A stretch of DNA of 36,790 bases from a virus. Location: positions 1 through 36,790 of the IMG/VR virus record IMGVR_UViG_3300049846_001307. One strand, given 5' to 3'. Positions 12,829 to 20,428 of this stretch are shown piece by piece (positions within the stretch are counted from its first letter, which is position 1; every line of letters starts with the position of its first letter). The notes beneath the pieces were generated by a model. It was not told the origin of the DNA, ran no database searches, and worked only from the letters and a program-made list of their open reading frames with translations. A program made the position numbers and the translations under genes.

Positions 12829-12853
12829 CAAAATACAAATAAAAACACATATT
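12825..12853 (+). promoter_or_regulatory. Promoter of the modification/packaging genes
   Basis: TTGACA (12825-12830) overlaps the stop of the previous gene. A 17-base spacer with AAATAAA leads to CATATT (12848-12853). The -10 lies in a palindromic stretch (ATTCATA-A-TATGAAT, 12851-12865) that also includes the next start codon, so a repressor could act there. Confidence 0.65.
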
Positions 12854-12859
12854 CATAAT

Positions 12860-13018
12860 ATGAATGATTCGTTGGCGGGCTTATATGTAGTAATATTTCT
12901 AACATCGAGCGTGCCAATGATCACCAACAGGTCTTTTAGGTTGTACCCAGTAATTTATGTGCTGGTCAATCTCTTGACAACTATCATGATGATTTTTTAT
13001 ATATGGCAAAAATTTTAA
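12860..13018 (+). CDS. Small two-helix membrane protein (52 aa)
   Basis: The ATG at 12860 opens a frame through what otherwise looks like a 170-base leader. The protein has two hydrophobic helices (about 6-20, LAGLYVVIFLTSSVP; and 31-48, VIYVLVNLLTTIMMIFYI) joined by a short basic loop (NRSFR), and ends WQKF. It overlaps the ParB-domain gene by 16 bases, so translation is coupled. The size and topology resemble small holins, but the position is before packaging genes. Function unknown. Confidence 0.65.
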   Translation: MNDSLAGLYVVIFLTSSVPMITNRSFRLYPVIYVLVNLLTTIMMIFYIWQKF

Positions 13019-13659
13019 ACAAGGTCAAAAATTGCGAAACAATTAAATGGTCGGAGCTAAAGACTTATGAATTTAACACACTCAAAGACAACAATAATCG
13101 TGATGTAACTAAACTTAAAAACAGTATAATCAATTCGGGTTTTACAAGTCCTTTTTATGTCTGGTCAGATCATAGGTATGTAATCGACGGCACTGGAAGG
13201 CATTTAGCACTATTAGAACTTGAAAAAGAGGGTGTCGACATACCTGATTTACCTTTTGTAGCCATTGAGGCAACCAACAAAAAAGAAGCTTTAAAATTAG
13301 TTTTACAAGTGTCTAGCCAGCACGGTCAAATAACTCAAGCAAGTTTATCTGATTTTACCAGTGTTGATTTTGAAATTGAGGAATTAAAAGAGTTGCAGAT
13401 TGAGGAGTTGAATATCTGGGCTTTAGATTCCTTAACAAATCAATTATCTGATGACTACTCTTTGCTAGACGAAGTGGACGACAAAGAAATTGAGGGTATG
13501 GCAGATGGTGTGAAAAAAGCAATTCAAATTGAATTTACACCTGAAGATTACCAAAGAGCTTATGAACTTTGTCAGCACGCAAGGAGTAAGAAAGTTTATA
13601 TCGGAGAGCATTTAATAGGATTATTACAAAACATAAAAGATGGATATGAAAACGCTTAA
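13003..13659 (+). CDS. ParB/Srx-fold domain protein of the DNA-modification type
   Basis: In this 218-residue protein the N-terminal ParB-like domain (about 15-110) has NNRDVTKLKNSIINSGF, FYVWSDHRYVIDGTGRHLALLEL (D62-G-T-G-R66-H67) and KKEALKLVLQVSSQHGQI. The rest is helical. Phage ParB-fold proteins of this kind bind NTPs and recur beside DNA methylases and TET/JBP oxygenases (Iyer, Aravind and colleagues, base-modification surveys). Here the next gene is such an oxygenase and overlaps by 20 bases. It probably guides or couples modification to replication or packaging (inference). It is not a partition protein: there is no ParA and no HTH. Confidence 0.85.
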   Translation: MAKILNKVKNCETIKWSELKTYEFNTLKDNNNRDVTKLKNSIINSGFTSPFYVWSDHRYVIDGTGRHLALLELEKEGVDIPDLPFVAIEATNKKEALKLVLQVSSQHGQITQASLSDFTSVDFEIEELKELQIEELNIWALDSLTNQLSDDYSLLDEVDDKEIEGMADGVKKAIQIEFTPEDYQRAYELCQHARSKKVYIGEHLIGLLQNIKDGYENA

Positions 13660-14440
13660 TTTGGAACTAAAACAACACAACGTAAAGATGGGTCAGGAGT
13701 GTCCATATTACAAGCCAAATGTAATAGAAGATACTCTGTTTGTGTTTGAAGGGAAAGCAGTAGGCTTTTATATTAAAAAATTAGAGGGGAAAATAGCTAA
13801 ACTTTTAGAAATTGCCAACACAGAACTTTTAAGTGACAGGGTGCCAAAAAGTGAAATGAACAGAAAACAAACTGATGGAGTAGATGAAAAAACAGGGCTT
13901 TATAAATATAAAAATTGTGTGGTGCAATATTCTACAATTATAGGCAGTGTGCCTCCAAAACCACACATGAAAAGAGCTTATCCAACCATTTCATCTGTTC
14001 ACCAAGTTAAAACAGCTCAAAACTTTATTAAAGCTATGTTGTTAGTTTGCAAGGAAGGTGAAAATATTTTAAAAGAAATAATGCCTGAGCAATATGAAAC
14101 ACAAAAACAAATCTTATTACAAATACCTAAGCAATGGCGATTTGGTAATTTGTTTACAAGCTCAATTTCAAATTTCAATATAAATGCTAATTTCCATAGA
14201 GATACTGGCAATTTAAAAAACACAGTTAATTTTATATTTACTAAAAGAAAAGATGCAGAGGGTGGTTGCTTACACGTACCAGATTTTGATTTAACTATAG
14301 AACAATCTGATAATAGTTTATTAGTTTATCCAGCATGGCAAAATGTCCACGGTGTCACACCGATAGTTCAACATAATGCAAAAGGATATAGAAACAGCTT
14401 GATATTTTACCCTTTACAGGCTTTTCAAAATTTAAATTAA
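13640..14440 (+). CDS. TET/JBP-type 2-oxoglutarate/Fe(II) dioxygenase
   Basis: In this 266-residue protein the double-stranded beta-helix core has the iron triad and 2OG-binding Arg in order: NANFHRDTGN (H186, D188), GGCLHVPDF, LLVYPAWQNVHGVTP (H237) and GYRNSLIFY (R251). The upstream FGNLFTSSISNFNIN block is the lead-in seen in phage TET/JBP-like enzymes. These enzymes hydroxylate the methyl group of 5-methylcytosine or thymine in DNA. No methylase or glycosyltransferase is visible in the genome, so the substrate is thymine or a host-made 5-methylcytosine. It is coupled to the ParB-fold gene and lies 4 bases before small terminase. The start is ATG 13640, or 13646 two codons on. Confidence 0.85.
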   Translation: MDMKTLNLELKQHNVKMGQECPYYKPNVIEDTLFVFEGKAVGFYIKKLEGKIAKLLEIANTELLSDRVPKSEMNRKQTDGVDEKTGLYKYKNCVVQYSTIIGSVPPKPHMKRAYPTISSVHQVKTAQNFIKAMLLVCKEGENILKEIMPEQYETQKQILLQIPKQWRFGNLFTSSISNFNINANFHRDTGNLKNTVNFIFTKRKDAEGGCLHVPDFDLTIEQSDNSLLVYPAWQNVHGVTPIVQHNAKGYRNSLIFYPLQAFQNLN

Positions 14441-14444
14441 ACCT

Positions 14445-14894
14445 ATGGCAACAGCAAAATATAATTGGCAAGAAATCAAACAAAAGTACTTAGAGGGTGA
14501 GATTGTTGAGGTGACAGAATTTTTACAGAATTTTTACAGAATTAAGACAAAAGACTATGCAAGGCAGACAAAAGGATGGAGAGATGAAAAAGAACAGATC
14601 TTAAAAACTCAAACTGAAAATGCCAAAAAGGAATTAGAAAACGACCCAACCATAAAACTTAAAAATCAAAACATTTTAAAAGCTATTGATAATGTGGAGA
14701 TTATGGTAGCTCAAATAATCGGGAACAAAGGCAGTTTTAGCATAGAAGATTTGCCAAAAGTAAAGATCGGGTGGGAAATTTTAAGAGTTAGTCAGAACTT
14801 GCCTACTACGTATACTAAGAATGATAACAACAACCTAAACACAGACTTAAAAACCATTTTAAAGGATCTTACAGAAGCGGAAGATGTCAACTAG
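14445..14894 (+). CDS. terS: Terminase small subunit
   Basis: This 149-residue protein has the HTH-like opening of TerS proteins (YNWQEIKQKYLEGEIVEVTEFLQNFYRIKTKDYARQTKGW), then a helical oligomerisation region and a polar Asn-rich tail. It recognises phage DNA for packaging and delivers it to the large subunit, whose gene overlaps by 11 bases. The HTH-coding part contains an 11-base tandem repeat (14514-14543) that might belong to the packaging site. The call rests on HTH plus position. Confidence 0.8.
   Translation: MATAKYNWQEIKQKYLEGEIVEVTEFLQNFYRIKTKDYARQTKGWRDEKEQILKTQTENAKKELENDPTIKLKNQNILKAIDNVEIMVAQIIGNKGSFSIEDLPKVKIGWEILRVSQNLPTTYTKNDNNNLNTDLKTILKDLTEAEDVN
14514..14543 (+). repeat. 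ACAGAATTTTT tandem repeat inside terS
   Basis: Two full copies and 8 bases of a third copy of the 11-mer lie in the TerS HTH codons. Eleven is not a multiple of three, so the repeat is read in different frames and is not protein-driven. Pac sites often lie in terS, which makes this a candidate. Confidence 0.7.
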
Positions 14895-16365
14895 TCTCCT
14901 AAAAAAAGGAATTTACAAGATTAAAGACAAAGACTCAAAGGCAGTCCGATATATTCGCAATACTGCACAAAGGCAATATGTAGCTAAAAAAGAAAATAGC
15001 ACTAAAAAAAAGCACGTTATAGTCAAAGCTAGGCAACTTGGATTCACTACCGAGGGTTGTTTATCAATGCTTGACAAAGCGATGACACAACCCTACTACA
15101 GCGGTTTTATTATAGCTCACACCTTGCCAGACGTTGGTAAGATCTTTCAAGAAAAAATCAAGTTTCCTTTTGAGTCATTGCCGACAAGCTTTAAAAACCT
15201 TTATAAGCTGGTACGAGACAACTCAAACGAGATTCGATTCAACAACCCTGAATGTCTGGATTCATATGTTAGGGTGGGCATGAGTGCCAGATCTAGCACG
15301 GTACAAGATCTGCATGTGACCGAAGCTGGAAAGATCGGAGGCGATGAGAATAGGTGGCGAGAATTAGTCACTGGATCTTTCAACGCCGCACAAAATATTG
15401 TAGTTGAGGGTACAGCCGAGGGGTTAAATCACTTTTATGATTTTGTGACCGATATTCAAAGTGATCGTAATAGTGAGTGGGATTTGCATTTTTATAATTG
15501 GACTTTAGACAAAGGATATACAACCAAAGCCCCCGATGATACAAGTTGGATTCAAGACTATGAATTACTGGCTAAAAGACTTTTTTTGTGTCCAGATCCA
15601 GTCAAGACTCACAACCTAAGCATAGACCAGTTTTACTGGTATTACAACAAAGCTAAAGAGCAAAAAGAACTAATAGTGCAAGAGTTTCCATTTACTATAG
15701 AAGAGGCATTTAAGTCGAGTGGAAACAATATATTTAATCAAATAGATGTGTTGAACGCAATCGAGAAGGCACAAAAAGAATACGAATTGATAAAAGGTGT
15801 TACAGTCTGGCAAAAACCTAAAGGAGGTTGTCAATATGTTGTAGGTGTAGACCCTGCAACTGGTGAGGGTGACGATGATAGTGCAATCAGTGTTTGGCGT
15901 TTTGACACGTGCGAACAGGTGGCTGAGATAGCTGGAAAAATGAATCCGACAGAAACAGCATTGGTTGCGGTCAACCTTGCTAACTGGTACAACGAAGCAC
16001 TATTAGGAATAGAAAATAACGGTAACGGTATTGCTACAGTCAACGAAGCCAGAAAGCTAAATTATCCAAAAATCTTTAGAAAGTTTACAGCTGGTGTATT
16101 AGATCCAAAAGTACCAAAATCTGCCAAATATGGTTGGTCGACCAACTTACAAACACGTCCAGTCATGATTGAAGAGTTTAGACAGATGTTTGAAGATGGC
16201 TTGCTTAAGATCAATTCACTAGAACTTTTGAACCAAATGAAAACCTTTGTGAGACACACAAACGGCAAAGTTGAACATGAAACAGGCAAGCATGATGACC
16301 GATTATTTGCTGGTATGATCGCAATCCAACTAAGAAAATCAAACAAACCAGTCACACTACTTTGA
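14884..16365 (+). CDS. terL: Terminase large subunit
   Basis: This 493-residue protein has an N-terminal packaging ATPase with a Walker A variant KARQLGFTT (48-56) and Walker B LHVTEAG with catalytic E147. The C-terminal RNase H-fold nuclease has GVDPATGEGDDDSA (D323), LLGIENNGNG (E377) and KHDDRLFAG (D471/D472). It pumps DNA into the procapsid through the portal and cuts concatemers. It overlaps terS by 11 bases. Its TGA stop overlaps the -35 box of the first late promoter. Confidence 0.96.
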   Translation: MSTSLLKKGIYKIKDKDSKAVRYIRNTAQRQYVAKKENSTKKKHVIVKARQLGFTTEGCLSMLDKAMTQPYYSGFIIAHTLPDVGKIFQEKIKFPFESLPTSFKNLYKLVRDNSNEIRFNNPECLDSYVRVGMSARSSTVQDLHVTEAGKIGGDENRWRELVTGSFNAAQNIVVEGTAEGLNHFYDFVTDIQSDRNSEWDLHFYNWTLDKGYTTKAPDDTSWIQDYELLAKRLFLCPDPVKTHNLSIDQFYWYYNKAKEQKELIVQEFPFTIEEAFKSSGNNIFNQIDVLNAIEKAQKEYELIKGVTVWQKPKGGCQYVVGVDPATGEGDDDSAISVWRFDTCEQVAEIAGKMNPTETALVAVNLANWYNEALLGIENNGNGIATVNEARKLNYPKIFRKFTAGVLDPKVPKSAKYGWSTNLQTRPVMIEEFRQMFEDGLLKINSLELLNQMKTFVRHTNGKVEHETGKHDDRLFAGMIAIQLRKSNKPVTLL

Positions 16366-16391
16366 CAACTCTATTTCGTATAACGTATATT
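16362..16391 (+). promoter_or_regulatory. Late promoter 1 (portal)
   Basis: TTGACA (16362-16367), an 18-base spacer holding CTATTTCGTATAACG, and TATATT (16386-16391). The spacer motif recurs at 19730 and 28361, always before structural genes, and differs from the early-class spacer. Confidence 0.78.
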
Positions 16392-16417
16392 TTTGACATT
16401 ATTACACACAACCATTT

Positions 16418-17950
16418 ATGGCTACCGATATAAAAAAATTACTGGAAAATTCTAGTGAAAGAATGCAAGATTATGAGATCAATCATGAACTATACGAGGG
16501 TGACGCATACGAGATATTTGGTAAACGAGAATACAAGTATTTTGAGATGTACAATCCTAAAAATGCCAAACTAGGTTATATCAATTTCAATGTGTTTGCG
16601 ATTATTAGCAATGTATTTGCCGATATGACATGGAATGAAGCACCAAAAATCACATTTCAAAACAAGGTGAATCAGGAATGGTTTGACCTATGGAGCGATA
16701 CAGTAGGATTTAACATGAAAATGTACGAGGCAACCACACAGGCAAGCATGATTGGCGAGTCAATCCTAAAATTAAATGTTAGGGAGACAATACCCAAAAC
16801 CAAACAATTTAATGTTGTTTTAGATCAAGTTGACCCTACAATTTGGTATCCAATTTACGATGAAAATAATATCTCCAAACCTGCACAATATCAATGTTTA
16901 ATTTTTGGAAAAGAGGTTACTGAACAAAAGAAAGCGTATCTGGTTGAAAAGTATGGTTATGGTGAGGTAATCTATGAATCATATGAGCTAAGTAATAGCA
17001 ACTACGAGCAAATAGACCCACTCATCTACTTTGCTGACGAAATAGGAGCAGTAGAGGCACGAAAAGACGGCTTGACTTATATATCAGAAACTAAAACCTT
17101 TTTGCCACTTGTCACACAACTTATAAACATATCAGAACCGCAAGACTTTCATGGTGTGAGTGACTACACAACAGACCTAAAAAGCCTTTCTAACGAATTA
17201 AATGACGCTTTAACAAGCCTTTCTAGTATTAGACGGAAACACGCCGACCCTTTGTTAATCGTGCCTGAAAGTGCTATACAGCAAGCTATAGTCAAGACCA
17301 AAGGAAACAGTCAAAACAGTGGAGAATTTGGCGACTTCACAGCCACACTAAACCAAGCTGACCAAGTCAATTATGCAGTAGCTCAAGAAGTTATATCTAG
17401 TACGAAAGTAATGGGTATGCCCGCTGACGGATCGATGGCAAAACCCGAATATGTAACGTGGGACGCCTCACTAAGTGCAACTTTCCAAGAGATCGAAATG
17501 ATCAAAAAAATGATCACACAAAGTGCTTGTCTATCACCTATCATATTTGAACCTGATATAAGCACTGGCAATTTATCTGGAGTCGCAATACAACGACTTT
17601 CAATCACCATGATCAATCGAGCAAAAAGAAAGCAAATTTATCTAAGAAAGGCGATACAAGAGATCGTGTTTACAGCTCAACAATTAGCTATTGCAAACAA
17701 CCTAGGTTTAGCTGGTGAAGCTGAAATACCAAACGTTGAATTTGCTGATGGTTTCCCAAATGATCTAAACGAGTTAGTGGTTGCACATCAAGGTCTTTTG
17801 GACGCTGGTTTAGAGACACCCCAAGACGCCATGATTGAAATATTTGGATACACACAAGAGCAAGCGGACTTAAAAGCTCGAGAGATCCAAGACAATGGTA
17901 TAAACACCAATACCCCCATTTTAAATCAAGATAATCAAGTAACTAGCTAA
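16418..17950 (+). CDS. Portal protein
   Basis: This 510-residue protein is of SPP1-like portal size and begins MATDIKKLLENSSERMQDYEI. Typical features are an early helical and YxEGDAYEIF region, FNVFAIISNVFADMTW near the clip/stem, a long central helical part (SNELNDALTSLSSIRRKHADP), and the SPIIFEPDISTGNLSGVAIQRL stretch seen in many portals. It forms the dodecameric ring at the capsid vertex that binds terminase and later the tail. Position between TerL and the MuF head gene supports the call. The next ATG overlaps its stop (TAATG). Confidence 0.92.
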   Translation: MATDIKKLLENSSERMQDYEINHELYEGDAYEIFGKREYKYFEMYNPKNAKLGYINFNVFAIISNVFADMTWNEAPKITFQNKVNQEWFDLWSDTVGFNMKMYEATTQASMIGESILKLNVRETIPKTKQFNVVLDQVDPTIWYPIYDENNISKPAQYQCLIFGKEVTEQKKAYLVEKYGYGEVIYESYELSNSNYEQIDPLIYFADEIGAVEARKDGLTYISETKTFLPLVTQLINISEPQDFHGVSDYTTDLKSLSNELNDALTSLSSIRRKHADPLLIVPESAIQQAIVKTKGNSQNSGEFGDFTATLNQADQVNYAVAQEVISSTKVMGMPADGSMAKPEYVTWDASLSATFQEIEMIKKMITQSACLSPIIFEPDISTGNLSGVAIQRLSITMINRAKRKQIYLRKAIQEIVFTAQQLAIANNLGLAGEAEIPNVEFADGFPNDLNELVVAHQGLLDAGLETPQDAMIEIFGYTQEQADLKAREIQDNGINTNTPILNQDNQVTS

Positions 17951-18813
17951 TGTTTGACGGCATTACCGAAAAAGACACCCAAAAACTAATAGAACTCTAC
18001 CAAAAAACAGAGGCTAAGATTATTGAGGATCTCAAAACTGTAAATATTGCCAATAGAAACGAGAAACTACAGGCACTTGCCAATGTCCAAAAACAACTTG
18101 AAACGCTCGACGCCCCGACAAAAGAGTTTTTGGATATTCATGTAGAAAAAGAATATAAAGCTGGTGTACAGACCGTCAATGAGACTTTAGGTACTAGTTT
18201 TGCACTGATCAATAAAGAAGCCATAGAGAGCCTTGTATTGACTGCTTATGATGATATTAGAATTGCACTAGGCCAATCCAAAAACAATATCCAGTTATTG
18301 ATGGATCGATTGACTAAAGAAGCACGCCAAAGCGTGTTACAAGCCACGGGTAATGCTTTGATAACTGGACAAGCTAGAAAGGGTTTGAGTACCGAACTGT
18401 ACAAGATCTTAAAAGCTGATGGTATCACAGGATATAAGTACACTGATAAAAACGGCAAGGTCTATAATGTGAAACTGGAAACCTTTGTTGATACAACAGC
18501 ACGCAATGTTTTGAGAGATGCACAGAATGAAGCGGTGGCTAAGTCAAGCCTTGAGGCTGGAGTAGATCTGGTCAAATTTTCCAGTCACTCAAACCCGTCA
18601 CCAATGTGTAGACCTTGGCAAAATAGGGTGGTGTCAATCAGTGGAGCGGTCGATGGTTATCCTACTTTACAGGAAGCTAGAACATGGTACAAAGGGATAG
18701 GTATAACTAATCATAGATACTGCAAACATAGATATGTGCCATACAATAATAGCAATATACCTTTTGTAAAATACAACCCTGAAACAAAAGGGTATGAAAC
18801 AGTAAAGGATTAA
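17950..18813 (+). CDS. Minor head protein (MuF / minor capsid protein 2 type)
   Basis: This 287-residue protein has an N-terminal helical region (about 1-200) and a C-terminal MuF-like module: VKFSSHSNPSPMCRPWQNRVVSISG, then TLQEARTWYKGIGITNHRYCKHRYVPY. The spaced Cys and His residues (C-x3-W, H-R-Y-C-x-H) are typical of this head-morphogenesis family. It follows the portal directly, as in most phages, and is likely a few-copy internal head protein interacting with the portal. The terminator at 18834 follows. Confidence 0.9.
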   Translation: MFDGITEKDTQKLIELYQKTEAKIIEDLKTVNIANRNEKLQALANVQKQLETLDAPTKEFLDIHVEKEYKAGVQTVNETLGTSFALINKEAIESLVLTAYDDIRIALGQSKNNIQLLMDRLTKEARQSVLQATGNALITGQARKGLSTELYKILKADGITGYKYTDKNGKVYNVKLETFVDTTARNVLRDAQNEAVAKSSLEAGVDLVKFSSHSNPSPMCRPWQNRVVSISGAVDGYPTLQEARTWYKGIGITNHRYCKHRYVPYNNSNIPFVKYNPETKGYETVKD

Positions 18814-18833
18814 ATATAGTCTATTTGCAATTT

Positions 18834-18857
18834 TAAAGCCCCCTAGAGGGGTTTTTA
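18834..18857 (+). terminator. Terminator between head gene and opposing KilA-N gene
   Basis: CCCC/GGGG (18840-18843 with 18848-18851) around TAGA, followed by TTTTTATT. It lies between convergent genes. On the minus strand the flank CTTTAAAAT could allow weak termination there too. Confidence 0.7.
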
Positions 18858-19223
18858 TTCTTGATTTGCAAGGTTGACTATCTCTTCCTCCATCTCTCTA
18901 ATTTTGTCGATTATCTCGTCAACAGTAATTTCTTTTTTGGGGAGGCGTTTTAAAATTTCACTGTCAATGTTTTTTTCAACTTCTATGAAGCAACCGTCAC
19001 CGATCCATAGAGAAAGGTGTAGAGCGACAGCTCTTACTCCATAATAATCTCCTCCTAAGAGTCTGGGCATCAGAGCAGAACCGTTTGATTTATAACACGA
19101 CTTTAAAAATTCCTTTGTGCTAGTTAAATTTAACCAGTCGTCAATGTTTCTATCATACTCTTCACAGATACAACTAAGATTTACATATCTTGGATCATCG
19201 TAGTGGGTTTTTATTTGAGGCAT
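18855..19223 (-). CDS. KilA-N domain protein (122 aa), opposite strand to the late genes
   Basis: The KilA-N fold is recognisable: VNLSCICEEYDRNIDDWLNLTSTKEFLKSC (about 14-43) and GGDYYGVRAVALHLSLWIG (about 57-75), followed by an acidic coiled helix (EITVDEIIDKIREMEEEIVNLANQE). KilA-N is a DNA-binding domain of phage antirepressors and morons. It stands alone, inverted, in the structural cluster with a long gene-poor upstream region, so it looks like an inserted moron. The related full antirepressor is at 34574. No clear promoter is seen upstream. Confidence 0.85.
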   Translation of the reverse strand: MPQIKTHYDDPRYVNLSCICEEYDRNIDDWLNLTSTKEFLKSCYKSNGSALMPRLLGGDYYGVRAVALHLSLWIGDGCFIEVEKNIDSEILKRLPKKEITVDEIIDKIREMEEEIVNLANQE

Positions 19224-19499
19224 AGTGTATATTTTTTTTCTTATATAACTTAATTAGTAATGATATTCGGGTAAGAGGGAGGGAGTAATAAGTTGTTCAC
19301 CCCCTACCCCCAACATAATAATGTGAGAGTAAGAGATGACTAACTCAAAAACGATATTCGGTATAATCGGTCGGTCGTTTTTTTATCGCTTATACTGTTT
19401 TCTAATGCCCCTTTACACTTAGAATTGCGAGATGTTATCGTTGTCCCGAACAGTCCATTTTATTTTTAGAATCTTAGCATCTCCAAAACTAAAAACAAA
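19224..19499. other. Gene-poor spacer with repeats and G-rich tracts
   Basis: No convincing gene. It holds two GATATTCGG copies (about 19262 and 19350), a purine stretch with three GGG runs (about 19269-19283), C-runs CCCCC-TA-CCCCC near 19302, and an AAAAACGA/TCGTTTTT hairpin (about 19345-19382) followed by a T-run that could terminate transcription on either strand. Composition differs from neighbouring coding DNA. Confidence 0.55.
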
Positions 19500-19721
19500 A
19501 TGAGTTTTGGCTTTAAAAAACAAAAAACCGCCCCTAGAGGCGATGATTTGAGTACATTAGATATAATCAATTTCTATATTAAGAAACAATTAAACTTTTG
19601 TCAAGGCTTAGTATTATCTACCTTGTTTATCGCCGTTTATCTGGCAGTACAAAAGGTGATTATATCTAATGTACTGACAGACAAAAAGACTATAAAAACT
19701 ATTTTCTATTATGTCAAATAA
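19500..19721 (+). CDS. Possible small membrane protein (73 aa)
   Basis: The frame encodes a basic N-terminus (MSFGFKKQKTAPRGDD) and one hydrophobic helix (LVLSTLFIAVYLAVQKVIIS, about 38-57). It contains most of a 19-bp inverted repeat, which is unusual for a coding gene. The DNA also carries a CGCC/GGCG hairpin near its start. It may be a real moron partner of the KilA-N gene or a chance frame over a structured element. Confidence 0.4.
   Translation: MSFGFKKQKTAPRGDDLSTLDIINFYIKKQLNFCQGLVLSTLFIAVYLAVQKVIISNVLTDKKTIKTIFYYVK
19551..19675. repeat. 19-bp perfect inverted repeat
   Basis: AGTACATTAGATATAATCA (19551-19569) returns inverted at 19657-19675, 87 bases apart. Inside is a smaller CAAGG/CCTTG hairpin. 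It could form a cruciform, a long RNA hairpin, or mark ends of a tiny inserted element. Confidence 0.88.
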
Positions 19722-19729
19722 AGCCCAGT

Positions 19730-19769
19730 TTGACAATTCCATTTCGTATAACGTATAAATTATACGAAA
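19730..19769 (+). promoter_or_regulatory. Late promoter 2 (scaffold/capsid) with palindrome
   Basis: TTGACA (19730-19735), an 18-base spacer with CATTTCGTATAACG, and TATAAA (19754-19759). Here the shared motif is completed to a perfect inverted repeat: TTTCGTATAA, 8 bases, TTATACGAAA (19742-19769). This resembles the layout of a dimer- or recombinase-binding site. The leader to the scaffold ATG is about 60 bases. Confidence 0.8.
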
Positions 19770-19829
19770 CAGTCCAGACCTCGGCACGTCCAGACCGTAA
19801 CCAATAACAAGCCGTAAAACGTTATAAAT

Positions 19830-20426
19830 ATGTCAGATACTACTACTACACCAACAGAAGAACAGGTCATCAACCAGACTTCTACAGTTGACACAACAAC
19901 TGAAACCAAACCAAATGACAAAGAGTTTAATTTTAGAGCTTTAGAAGCTAAAGCCAAGGCACTTGAAAAGGAAAATGCAAAACTTAAAGCCGAACAACAA
20001 AACAAACTTGAAAAAGAGTTGGCAGAACAGGGAAAGCTTAAAGAACTTGCAGAACTTAAAACCCAAGAAGCCGAAAACCTAAAAAAAGAACTCGAAACAA
20101 TGCGGTTTGAGTCACAACTTCAAAATGAGATCACTAAATCAGGAGTCAATCCAAAATATTTAGAGTTTTTACAAGATAAGGTGAAAAAATCAGTCAAAGT
20201 CAACGAAACTGGTGAAATAGAAAATCTTACAGAAACTTTGTCAAAATTCAAAACAGAATATAGTGAGTGGTTTAATCCGCAACCTATAGCAAGTTTTGGG
20301 TCTGACAGAACTACAGGCACTACAAGCGGTATGTCGTCTAGTGAGATCATGCAAATCATGGATTCAGGAGATGCCGATCTTATCGCAAAAAATGCCGACA
20401 AAATTCAACAAGCATTTAAATTATAA
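19830..20426 (+). CDS. Scaffold protein
   Basis: This 198-residue protein has a Thr-rich acidic N-terminus, a long charged coiled coil (about 35-95, ALEAKAKALEKENAKLKAEQ and on) and a C-terminal part with SGVNPKYLEFLQDKVKKSV and a short helix ending IQQAFKL. This is the usual build of phage capsid scaffolds (DUF4355/GP20-like), placed directly before the capsid gene. It guides procapsid assembly and is then removed. No protease is seen in the genome. It is likely transcribed from the promoter at 19730. Confidence 0.88.
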   Translation: MSDTTTTPTEEQVINQTSTVDTTTETKPNDKEFNFRALEAKAKALEKENAKLKAEQQNKLEKELAEQGKLKELAELKTQEAENLKKELETMRFESQLQNEITKSGVNPKYLEFLQDKVKKSVKVNETGEIENLTETLSKFKTEYSEWFNPQPIASFGSDRTTGTTSGMSSSEIMQIMDSGDADLIAKNADKIQQAFKL

Positions 20427-20428
20427 AT

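Noticed and set aside
19269-19313. G-quadruplex
   Set aside because: Only three GGG runs on plus and two longer G-runs on minus; four regular runs are not present on one strand.
19739-19772. loxP- or dif-like recombination site
   Set aside because: Arms and the 8-base centre look similar in layout, but the motif recurs at two other late promoters with only half the palindrome and always after TTGACA; no recombinase gene is seen. A promoter/operator reading is simpler.
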